64,000 nucleotides of DNA from Helichrysum umbraculigerum (Eukaryota; Streptophyta; Magnoliopsida; Asterales; Asteraceae): the NCBI GenBank assembly GCA_949592205.1, contig CATIUR010000004.1:65755837-65819836 (forward strand). Reading direction: 5' to 3'. Positions 10,839-19,914 of the stretch are shown here, piece by piece; within the stretch, counting starts at the first letter, position 1; each line of letters starts with the position of its first letter. The notes beneath the pieces were generated by a model. It searched no databases and had not been told where the DNA came from. It saw only the letters and a program-made list of their open reading frames with translations. The translations under genes and the position numbers were made by a program.

Positions 10839-13707
10839 CTATAACTTATCCTTGTTGCTCACCAAATCTTTGATAAACTTGGCATAGTTTGGAATTCCAG
10901 CTAAAACATCAACCAAAGGCACGTTGATCCGAATTCCCTTTATCATATCAACAAACTTTTCGTACTGGGCCGCTATCTTCTCCTTCCTCAAGCGTTGAGG
11001 ATATGGAATCTTCGGTTTATATGCCTTTACCACCGGTGGAGTAACCGAAGGTGTAGGTGAAACCGGAATAGATGCAGGTTCTGTGACCTCTTCTTGCTCA
11101 TCTTCAACCTCCTGCTCATCAGTATCCTGCAAAACAGTGTTAGAAACTTTGACCTTTTTGGGCGGAGGTGGTGGTAGTAGCTCTTTCCCACTACGAGTGA
11201 TAATGGCATTGGCATGCTCATTTCGGGCTGGTGGTGGTTGGTATGGCTTTGGACCACCGCTAGAAGATGTTTGCCTTGGGTTCGATTGGGTGTTGCTCGG
11301 TAAACCACCGGTTGGTCTACTACTCTGCCCCTCAAATAACCGATCCATTTTCCTTTCCAAATCCTGAATTGAGGCTTGTTGATTTTTCTGACATTGATCC
11401 ACACTTATTCTCAAATTAGTCATTTGTGTCTTCAACCTCTCAGTACAAGCATCCTGTTTAGAAATAAATTCCTTCATCATCTTTTCTAAAGGAGACTCGG
11501 TAGCTTCTTGTTGCTGAGCTGGTGGTGGTGCATTATCCCTTTGATATTGATTGTGGTAGTTCTGACCTTGTTGAGAATATCTATTGCCTTGATAATTACC
11601 CGAATAGTTACCCGAATTTCGGTTCTGGTAGCCGCATCTCTGATAATTATTTTGCTGCAAATAGTTAACATCTTCATCCGCCATCCTCACAGGTTGATCA
11701 TCACTATCGCAATCATTTGTGGAATGATTACCACCACAATTTCCACATCCATCACGAAACTCTTTAATCTCTCCCTTGAGAGTTTTGAACTGGTCATCAA
11801 ACTTTGTGGACATAGCCTTCAACTCTTTCATCATCTCAGAATTATCGTAACCGCTTGTAGAAGCTGAAGCAACGGTTTTCCGAGTAGTCTTGGTTTTTTG
11901 ATCATTAGCCCAATTAATATTCTGTAAGACCTTATCTTCCATCATCTTCCATGCTTCCACAGCTGCAAGCAATTCCTCCTCAGTCATCTTCTCATCAACA
12001 GATTCCAAAAGCTCAGCCAATTCAGCAAGTTCTGATTCCAATCCCAGCAATCCCTGTACTTCCTCATCCAGAGCCTCATCTATAACATCAATACTAAAAC
12101 AAGTATCGTCAGTTGAATAAGGATGCTTCATAGCCTTATCGACTGTGAAAGCAATCCTTTCCTGACCCACTCCTAAAGTCAACTGCTTATTTTTCACATG
12201 AATAATAGCATCAGCAGTATGTAAAAAGGGACGTCCTAAAATGAGTGGGACTTTACTATCTTCCTCCACTTCGAGGATCACAAAGTCAACTGGAAAAGTA
12301 AATTTACCTACCTCTATCAACATATTTTCCGCAATCCCTACGGGATATTGGAATGATCTATCGGCTAGTCTTATACTCATACGTGTGGGCTTAAGGGATC
12401 CTAAAGACAATTTAGCATATAGGGAATAAGGCATTAAGTTTATACAAGCCCCTAAGTCAGCTAGGGCATCACAAGTCATAAACTTCCCTAATGTACAAGA
12501 AATTATAAAACTCCCCGGGTCACCCAACTTGGGTGGAATCTGATTTTGAACGATAGCAGAACACTCATCATTCAAAAATGTAGCTGATGCCTCCTATAAC
12601 TTATCCTTGTTGCTCACCAAATCTTTGATAAACTTGGCATAGTTTGGAATTCCAGCTAAAACATCAACCAAAGGCACGTTGATCCGAATTCCCTTTATCA
12701 TATCAACAAACTTTTCGTACTGGGCCGCTATCTTCTCCTTCCTCAAGCGTTGAGGATATGGAATCTTCGGTTTATATGCCTTTACCACCGGTGGAGTAAC
12801 CGAAGGTGTAGGTGAAACCGGAATAGATGCAGGTTCTGTGACCTCTTCTTGCTCATCTTCAACCTCCTGCTCATCAGTATCCTGCAAAACAGTGTTAGAA
12901 ACTTTGACCTTTTTGGGCGGAGGTGGTGGTAGTAGCTCTTTCCCACTACGAGTGATAATGGCATTGGCATGCTCATTTCGGGCTGGTGGTGGTTGGTATG
13001 GCTTTGGACCACCGCTAGAAGATGTTTGCCTTGGGTTCGATTGGGTGTTGCTCGGTAAACCACCGGTTGGTCTACTACTCTGCCCCTCAAATAACCGATC
13101 CATTTTCCTTTCCAAATCCTGAATTGAGGCTTGTTGATTTTTCTGACATTGATCCACACTTATTCTCAAATTAGTCATTTGTGTCTTCAACCTCTCAGTA
13201 CAAGCATCCTGTTTAGAAATAAATTCCTTCATCATCTTTTCTAAAGGAGACTCGGTAGCTTCTTGTTGCTGAGCTGGTGGTGGTGCATTATCCCTTTGAT
13301 ATTGATTGTGGTAGTTCTGACCTTGTTGAGAATATCTATTGCCTTGATAATTACCCGAATAGTTACCCGAATTTCGGTTCTGGTAGCCGCATCTCTGATA
13401 ATTATTTTGCTGCAAATAGTTAACATCTTCATCCGCCATCCTCACAGGTTGATCATCACTATCGCAATCATTTGTGGAATGATTACCACCACAATTTCCA
13501 CATCCATCACGAAACTCTTTAATCTCTCCCTTGAGAGTTTTGAACTGGTCATCAAACTTTGTGGACATAGCCTTCAACTCTTTCATCATCTCAGAATTAT
13601 CGTAACCGCTTGTAGAAGCTGAAGCAACGGTTTTCCGAGTAGTCTTGGTTTTTTGATCATTAGCCCAATTAATATTCTGTAAGACCTTATCTTCCATCAT
13701 CTTCCAT
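10198..13707 (-). repeat. 1755-bp tandem duplication of gag C-terminus plus protease
   Basis: Copies are 10198-11952 and 11953-13707, with a constant 1755-bp offset. GCTTC is present at both original breakpoints (10198-10202, 13708-13712) and at the new junction (11953-11957), a 5-bp microhomology. I saw no difference between copies by eye, and the identical short frames in both support this. The duplication keeps the reading frame across the junction, fusing the protease acidic linker (ELLAAVEA) to mid-gag (WKMMEDK). Confidence 0.92.
10839..12593 (-). pseudogene. Chimeric second copy: protease fused to gag C-terminus
   Basis: Created by the tandem duplication. From 12593 the minus strand repeats the protease start, reaches the junction at about 11953 and continues as the gag half with the zinc knuckle (CGNCGGNHSTNDC), Gln/Asn/Tyr-rich linker, coiled segment and Pro-rich tail, stopping at the TAG 10839-10841. 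Such an arrangement, protease between two gag halves, is not functional in known Ty3 elements. Confidence 0.85.
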
Positions 13708-14228
13708 GCTTCATTCGGAGTTTTGTACATAAACACACCCCCTCCTGCAGCATCTAAAACCGAAGCTGATGAAGTATTGAGCCCGTTATAGAAAAGCTCA
13801 ATAATCTCCCGTTTAGATAACCCATGACCGTGACAATTCCTCAGCATCTCTTTCATCCTCAACCAGGCTTCCACAACTGTTTCTCCATCATTCTGTTTAA
13901 ATCCTCGAATCTCATTCAGTAACCTTTCTGCTAAAGCCGGAGGAAAGAATCGGCTAACAAACGCCTCCCTCATTTGGTTCCAAGTGGTGATAGTGTTCGG
14001 TTCAAGTTCTTGATACCAGATTTTTGCTTCCCCACACAGAGACATGGGAAAAGTCCTTAATCGAATGGCTTCATCAGTATTCGGCCCATATTTGAACATG
14101 TCCCCGATTTCCAAGAAACTAGCAATATGCTTGTGCGGATCGGCCCGCACTCTTCCATCAAACTGGCTATCTCTGATCAGACTCAAATGATTTCCCTTTA
14201 GTGAAAAGTTGTTGTCAATGGCCGGCCT
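12594..14228 (-). pseudogene. Gag (Retrotrans_gag and zinc knuckle), main part
   Basis: Capsid-like region with FDGRVRADPHKHIASFLEI, LRTFPMSLCGEAKIWYQEL, MREAFVSRFFPP and GETVVEAWLRMKEMLRNCHGHG, then a zinc knuckle CGNCGGNHSTNDC, a QGQNYHNQYQ-rich tract and YPQRLRKEKIAAQYEKFVD. It forms the virus-like particle in this family. It is interrupted upstream by a TGA at 14229-14231 and ends at a TAG (12594-12596) placed exactly at the gag/protease boundary. Confidence 0.85.
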
Positions 14229-14525
14229 TCAAATGGCAGATTCCGGTGTAGGGGCAACATCCCTAGCCCTTGACAACATTGGGGTATCATTCTCGTCAGC
14301 CATTTGATACTCATCGTCTTCTTCTTCTGATTTGATCTCCTCTTCAAACTTAGATTCAAGCTCTTCTTCGTAAACCTCTTCAATGATTACGTTTGCTGAA
14401 GTTGATCCACTTTCCGTTTGGCTTTCAGTAGATTCCGTCGACGTATTCTTTGATTTCTTCTTTGTGGTTTTCTCCGGATCGGACAATGGACTAACAAGTT
14501 CGTTACCCGAAGTCCTAGTGCTCAT
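14229..14525 (-). pseudogene. Gag N-terminal segment (Athila-like)
   Basis: Starts MSTRTSGNELVSPLSDPEK, about 150 bp from the primer site, in the same frame as the main gag. It is Ser/Thr-rich, then strongly acidic, and ends at an in-frame TGA just before RPAIDNNFSLKG. The unbroken frame on either side of this stop marks it as a point lesion. Confidence 0.7.
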
Positions 14526-14674
14526 CCACTACCTGATTAAACCCTGCAAAAGCACAAAAGATAAAACCGTCAAATGTACCGGCACAAAACAAATTAAAAA
14601 GTAACTTTCTAAGAATAAAATTCAAAGAAAAGATCAATTAACTACACTTAATTAAATTCTTGAATTGAACACAG

Positions 14675-14692
14675 TCCCCGGCAGCGGCGCCA
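14675..14692 (-). other. tRNA-Asp-type primer binding site (Athila-like element)
   Basis: The minus strand reads TGGCGCCGCTGCCGGGGA six bases inside the 5' LTR. This is the tRNA-Asp complementary site usual in Athila/Tat-type elements. Confidence 0.9.
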
Positions 14693-14698
14693 AAAACT

Positions 14699-16581
14699 TG
14701 ATGTGTAAAATATAGTTATAAAATTAAACAAAGAAATACTGATCGTTAACTATTACACAACGGAGGTAAGTATACCCTATCGTGTATAGTATAGCTACAG
14801 TAAGTCCAAGTTCGTTCCACAGGGATTGTGAATTTAAGAATTAAAACTAAAAATGTAATTAACTTAGTACATAAAAGACTTGGGTTTTGTTGTGACCGAA
14901 TTGTCACGTTGCTTAACAACTAAATTTAATAAAAGAAAGCAAGTGGATTCAGAAAGAGTCGGATTGATTAATTTGAACTTATTCAGATATTAAAAACGAC
15001 ACTTACTTGGATTATTTCACTAATGACTTCGGGGTATTTAGTTAAAACCAGTTTATTTAGCAATTCATGTTCATTTCGATTAGTCTAGGCTTAACATTCG
15101 CCATTACCTACACACTAATCTTAATTTACCAAATTACAATTTAATCTAGTGAAAGACGTTCGCCAAAATCACTATCTTATACGTTTAAGTTTAACTGTCT
15201 AATTTATTACTTATCTGCGTCCGCAATCAAAGCTCAATTATTCATAGACAAACAATTGATAATAAACATATAAATAACAAACATCCGCTACAATCACTTA
15301 TTCTTTTATCAAATAAATTAGAATTGATAATTAAACCTAAATATATAAGGTTCTCGATTAAACATAATTAAATCATATAAATATCAAATAATAATACCCC
15401 TAATCAATAGTTATTTCATCCAAGTAAATGTATAAAAGGTTTAGCTACTCATATTCAAACAAGAATAATCACAAGAAATAATTGCAATCAAAGAAAACAT
15501 AATTATAATGAAATAAAATAGTAAACGAATGATTACAATGATTAAATGATGATCCGTAGTAGCCGAATGATTGAAACAAATGAACGATCTCCAAAAGTAT
15601 GAAAAACCCTCAAAAATACCTTCAAAATTTCGTAACCTATTTTTTTATATATGAAAAAGTGTTGTATCCGTGACAGAATGAAGGCTGCTTTTATAATTCG
15701 CTGGGACTGCAATCCATACGGCGTATGGATTTTCATCCGCCGTATGGATGAAAAGTGGCGTAGTCAACAAGACAAGTTCTGCCGACATATCACGTGCTAG
15801 CCATTTGTCTTGCCGCCTCCTTTTGATCTTCTAGAATATTCTGCCAAGGCTTCTCGTTTCCTGCTTCCATCGAATTTGCTAGTAGCCCATTTATGATCCA
15901 TATTTGACTTAGCCCATTTGACCATTTGAGTTGGATTAAAACCCATGTGTTGACCGACTTTGTTCTTTGTTTGCTTCACGTGAAGGATCTGCAAGTCTGC
16001 AACAAGACATATTAAACATCATCATTCATTTTATTCATTTAGATTTACTAACATGAGCATTATTATTTTATCATTATTACTACTATATACTAATTAACTT
16101 TATTAGTAACTATTATTATTAGCTTAACATGATTAGTATTATTATTATTACACTATGTTATTACGTACTAGATTTAGGATTATATTACTAACTTAATATT
16201 ATTAACTTAATTATTTACTACTAATATTTAGCCTAACTAATTATTTGGTTCAACTCATAAACTCCAATAAATATACAATCTAACTATTTTTGCTCAATCC
16301 ATTTAACTTCTTGAACTCAAATATTTACAAACTTAATTTATTTTCTTTACTCTTTTAACCACTTTGTCTCAACTAAATTTATGTCAAACTAACTTTTATA
16401 CAAAAACTACTTTATTTGATCGATTTTTAACTTATTTTCATTCTATACTAATTCAAACTCTATTTCTACCTAATTTGTAAATATGAACAAAATAATTAAC
16501 TTTTATCAAATAATTCTAACTAAAAGTATATAAAAACTATGAAATATTACTATACAAATATAACATTATTCAATGTTATCA
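14699..16581 (-). repeat. 5' LTR of the Athila-like element
   Basis: 1883 bp, TG...CA, matching 3808-5689 with about 16 substitutions and one single-base indel by eye. The same CpG-rich palindrome TCCATACGGCGTATGGA lies at about 15713-15729. It is flanked by the ATAGT target duplication. Confidence 0.9.
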
Positions 16582-16586
16582 ATAGT

Positions 16587-16657
16587 GGACTAGTCTTCCT
16601 TGACTTGGTCTTAGTATATAAACCAGATGGATATTGTCGAGTCAGTTTAGTATCCAT
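16587..16657 (-). repeat. 5' LTR piece 2 of the compact Ty3-type element
   Basis: 71 bp between the Athila-like and copia insertions, homologous to 2902-2970. It contains TATATAAA at about 16616, a possible promoter box. It ends with the copia target duplication TCCAT (16653-16657). Confidence 0.75.
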
Positions 16658-17206
16658 TGTTGAGAACTGAGACACTGCTAGATTTGCTCAGAATACAAGT
16701 ATTGTGCCGCTGTTAGAAGTACAACCACTGTTAGTAGTTGCCACTGCTAGTTAGTAGCTGCCGCTGTCAAAGTAGTTTGTCTAACAGTGCCACTGTTAGT
16801 GTGTAGTTTGTATTTTGTATCAAGTACTCAACCACTGTTGATAATATACGAGTACTACCCCTGTTAGTGATATAGATAACCACTGTTGGTTAGATATAGT
16901 TGAATAGAGAGAATTATGGAATAGATATGATTCCATAATAGTTTGATTCTGTAAAGGACTCTATATGTTATAAATAGAGATCCTGTAAAACCCTAGAGTA
17001 GGAGGAATTCATTCTAGTTATTAGCTTCAAGGTTGTAAACCCTAACACAAATTGTGTGTTCATATTATTGTTAATAATATTGAAGCTTTTGGTTAGATAT
17101 TCTGTTATATACAAGTTTGTTCTTCAAGTTATTAATAAACTATTCCGCAAGCTTATTAATAATCAATCAAAGTAATACATACTAAGATCTCTAGCTGGGA
17201 TCATCA
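16658..17206 (+). repeat. Copia 5' LTR
   Basis: 549 bp from TGTTGAGAAC to GGATCATCA. The upstream third holds nine CCNCTGYYA-type motifs (16700-16890), including a perfect palindrome at 16781-16799. A TATA box follows at 16969. It differs from the 3' LTR at three sites (A/G near 16691, C/T near 16849, A/G near 17063). Confidence 0.95.
16969..16976 (+). promoter_or_regulatory. TATA box in the copia LTR
   Basis: TATAAATA, preceded by CTATATG and followed by a purine-rich AGAGATCC, at a plausible U3/R position. The same box is in the 3' LTR at about 28333. It is likely the Pol II promoter core. Confidence 0.7.
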
Positions 17207-17208
17207 AG

Positions 17209-17220
17209 TGGTATCAGAGC
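17209..17220 (+). other. Initiator-Met tRNA primer binding site (copia)
   Basis: TGGTATCAGAGC begins two bases after the 5' LTR. This is the standard plant LTR-element site complementary to the 3' end of initiator tRNA-Met. Confidence 0.95.
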
Positions 17221-17283
17221 TTGATATTACTTTGATCTTGAAGAAGGTAATTGAATTTCGCAGCTTTTTCAACAAATAACAAG

Positions 17284-19914
17284 ATGTCTACTGAATCAAT
17301 GGAAGGTATACAAGCTACAAAGATTCCCATGCTCAAACCTGATGAGTTTGAGCTATGGCAGACTAGGATTAGGCAATACATGTTGCTTACGGATTATATG
17401 ATGTGGGAGGTGGTTACTAATGGACCAAACTATACTAAGGATGCAGATGGTAAAAAGGAAGAAAGACCACCACCAAAGTCTGATGCAGAGAGAAAAGAAA
17501 GAGCAACAGAGTGGAAGGCATTAAGTACTCTACTTTTGTCTATTCCTAATGAGTATCAAAGGAAGTTTGAAAACTGTGAAGATGCTCAGGTTCTTATGCA
17601 AGCAATTGTTAAGAGATTTGGTGGTAATGATAACACCAAGAAGAATAAGAGATCTCTTCTCAAACAACAGTTTGAAAACTTTGCAGGTGTAAAGTCTGAA
17701 ACTCTGACTCAGACTTTTGATAGGTTTCAAAAACTTGTGGGTGATTTAGAAAATCACAGTGTCAAGATTGATAAAGATGACTTGAACAGGAAGTTTCTAA
17801 GATCACTTGGTACAGATTGGGATATGTACACCGTGGGACTTAGACAAAGTCCAGATCTTGAAGAGAAAGAGATTGAAGACCTGTACAATGATCTGAGGAA
17901 TTTTGAGCCTGAAGTTCTAGCGTTGAAACAGTCCAATGGTAGCTCTAACAATGCTGCTTTTGTTTCTGTTGGTGAATCTGGTAGTTGTAGCACATCTGGT
18001 GCTAATGATAATGTATTGGAAGCATTCTTTGCAAGCCATGTGAATTCATCATTAACTACAGAAGATTTGGAGCAGGTTAGTGAAGAGGACCTGGAAGAGA
18101 TGGATTTAAGATGGCAGATGGCCATGATTACAATCAGGGCAAAGAGGTTTATGCAGAGTTCTGGGAACAGAAATTTTTCTTACAAGAGAGATGGTGTAGC
18201 TGGTTTTGACAAGAGCAAGGTGGAGTGTTTCAACTGTCACAAGATGGGACACTTTGCTAGGGAGTGCAAGAGCACACAGGCTGGAGGATCTCAGAATGGT
18301 TTTGTAAGAAATAATTCTGGTCCTCAAAGAAGATTGATACCAGTTCAGAACACCACTTCAGATTCATTGGTTGCTCAAGATGGAATGGGAGGATTTGACT
18401 GGAGTGACCAAGAAGAGCTTGTAGTTCAGAATCAAGCTTTGATGGCTGTCACAGAAGAACCAGAGCCTTCAGACATTCCATATGAGGTACAATCTAAATT
18501 ATGTTCTTCTGCATGTAAGAAAATGGTTAAATTTTATAGGGATCATAATATGGTTGTGTGTAATGAATTAAAAGCTTGTAAGGAAAAGAGTCAACATGCC
18601 ACTTTAGCTATTGAAAACTTAGAAAATCAGATAAAAGCTTATGAAAAGAATGAATCTCAATTTCACTTAGATATTAAGTATCTAAATTGGGAAAAGAAAG
18701 CTTTACAAACAAAAGTTGATATGCTAAGTGCTAAGTTGGCTGAGGCAATTTCTGATAAGGAGTCAATAAAATTGAAAGTTGATGAATTGGAAAATGTTTC
18801 AAAAGGTGTTCAAAACTTAATCAAGTCTCAAATTCATGATAAATTAAAACTTGGATTAGGTTACAACCTTAATGCTGTTCCTCCACCTTATAATCATACT
18901 TATTTCCCACCTAAAAGTGATTTTGTTTTAGAAACACTTAAGGTAGGTGTGTCTGAGGAGGTTAAAAAGGTAGATCCAGTTGTTAATTGTGATGATAATG
19001 TGAATTTTGATAAAGTTGAGGTATCTGATTGGACTGAGGAAGATGAGAGTGATAGTGATAGCTCATCAGGTGGTAATTCTGTAGATGGTAGTGTTAAGTC
19101 TATTACTGGTCTAGTTTCTGAACTTAATAGTACTAAACTAGAAGAGGGTAAAAAGATGTTTGTTGAGAAAGCAAAAGCTCAAATAGATCAAGTCAGGAAA
19201 ACCAACAAGGCTAGTTCAGGTTTAGGGTATGTACACAAAAAGGTCAATACTGAATCAAAAGACAAGTTGAAATCTGAGTGTGATAAGTGTACATGTAAAT
19301 CAAAGAAGTCTGAGTTACATACTGCAAGTAATGTGAATAAATCCATTCCCAGGGGTAATCAAAGAAATTGGAACCAATTGGTTTCACAAAGGTTGGGTAA
19401 TGGGTTTGAATGTGTGAAAAGAAAGTCATGTTTTATTTGTGGTAGATATAATCATCTTCAACATGACTGTTACTACAATCCTAAAAATAATAGGAACAGT
19501 GGTACAGGTCATGTGTTGATAAATAAGCCTAACAGAGGCAAGGCTGCAGCCCCTGTTAATGCTACAGCAGTGCCCCTGTCAACGGCTAACAGAGGCAAGA
19601 CACGAACAGGGGAGGGTTCGACCACTGTCAGGCATGGTACCTCTGCTGGTATTAAACATTTCAAAAGAATGTATATACCAAGTAAAGCTACCACTGCCAG
19701 GGTAATCAATACAAACTTAAAGGTGACCACTGTCAGACCATTAACCCCTGTCAGGTCTAAAACAGATTTTTTTTGGAGACATAAAAATGAGTGTAAATCT
19801 GAAGTGTCCAAAACCAATGCAGCACTGAGATCAATCACTGTCAAAAGGGTTGATGTCAAAGGTGCTCATGGGAAACCCAAAGCCAAATTGGTTTGGGTTC
19901 CCAAGAAAAACTAA
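17284..19914 (+). CDS. gag: Copia gag polyprotein with two zinc knuckles
   Basis: I chose the ATG at 17284 (MSTESMEGIQATKIPML), about 65 bp after the primer site; the frame is open slightly further upstream without an ATG. The N-terminal UBN2/Retrotran_gag-type region has FELWQTRIRQYMLLTDYMMWEV, RFGGNDNTKKNKRSLLKQQFENF and FLRSLGTDWDMYTVGLR. A first CCHC knuckle (CFNCHKMGHFARECKS) is near residue 315 and a second (CFICGRYNHLQHDCYY) near residue 715. A long coiled-coil, Lys/Glu-rich middle separates them. The C-terminus is Thr/Val/Arg-rich where the element-wide CCNCTGYYA motif is embedded. It would form the particle and bind genomic RNA. At about 877 codons it is long for gag, as in SIRE-like elements. 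Confidence 0.9.
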   Translation: MSTESMEGIQATKIPMLKPDEFELWQTRIRQYMLLTDYMMWEVVTNGPNYTKDADGKKEERPPPKSDAERKERATEWKALSTLLLSIPNEYQRKFENCEDAQVLMQAIVKRFGGNDNTKKNKRSLLKQQFENFAGVKSETLTQTFDRFQKLVGDLENHSVKIDKDDLNRKFLRSLGTDWDMYTVGLRQSPDLEEKEIEDLYNDLRNFEPEVLALKQSNGSSNNAAFVSVGESGSCSTSGANDNVLEAFFASHVNSSLTTEDLEQVSEEDLEEMDLRWQMAMITIRAKRFMQSSGNRNFSYKRDGVAGFDKSKVECFNCHKMGHFARECKSTQAGGSQNGFVRNNSGPQRRLIPVQNTTSDSLVAQDGMGGFDWSDQEELVVQNQALMAVTEEPEPSDIPYEVQSKLCSSACKKMVKFYRDHNMVVCNELKACKEKSQHATLAIENLENQIKAYEKNESQFHLDIKYLNWEKKALQTKVDMLSAKLAEAISDKESIKLKVDELENVSKGVQNLIKSQIHDKLKLGLGYNLNAVPPPYNHTYFPPKSDFVLETLKVGVSEEVKKVDPVVNCDDNVNFDKVEVSDWTEEDESDSDSSSGGNSVDGSVKSITGLVSELNSTKLEEGKKMFVEKAKAQIDQVRKTNKASSGLGYVHKKVNTESKDKLKSECDKCTCKSKKSELHTASNVNKSIPRGNQRNWNQLVSQRLGNGFECVKRKSCFICGRYNHLQHDCYYNPKNNRNSGTGHVLINKPNRGKAAAPVNATAVPLSTANRGKTRTGEGSTTVRHGTSAGIKHFKRMYIPSKATTARVINTNLKVTTVRPLTPVRSKTDFFWRHKNECKSEVSKTNAALRSITVKRVDVKGAHGKPKAKLVWVPKKN

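Larger units (their letters stand above)
3808..16581 (-). mobile_element. Athila-like Ty3 LTR retrotransposon (12.8 kb), defective
   Basis: LTRs 3808-5689 (3') and 14699-16581 (5') start TGATGTGTAAAAT and end AATGTTATCA. The target duplication is ATAGT (3803-3807 and 16582-16586). A primer site complementary to tRNA-Asp (14675-14692) and a polypurine tract next to 5690 set the minus orientation. Gag, protease, RT, RNase H and integrase follow the Ty3 order, with wording typical of the Athila lineage. The LTRs differ at about 16 positions plus one indel by eye, so it is older than the other full-length elements here. Gag-pol has several nonsense and frameshift lesions and a 1755-bp tandem duplication, so it is non-autonomous. 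Confidence 0.9.

Noticed and set aside
11508..11867. 119-codon plus frame, repeated at 13263-13622
   Set aside because: Antisense shadow of gag, duplicated by the 1755-bp tandem repeat.
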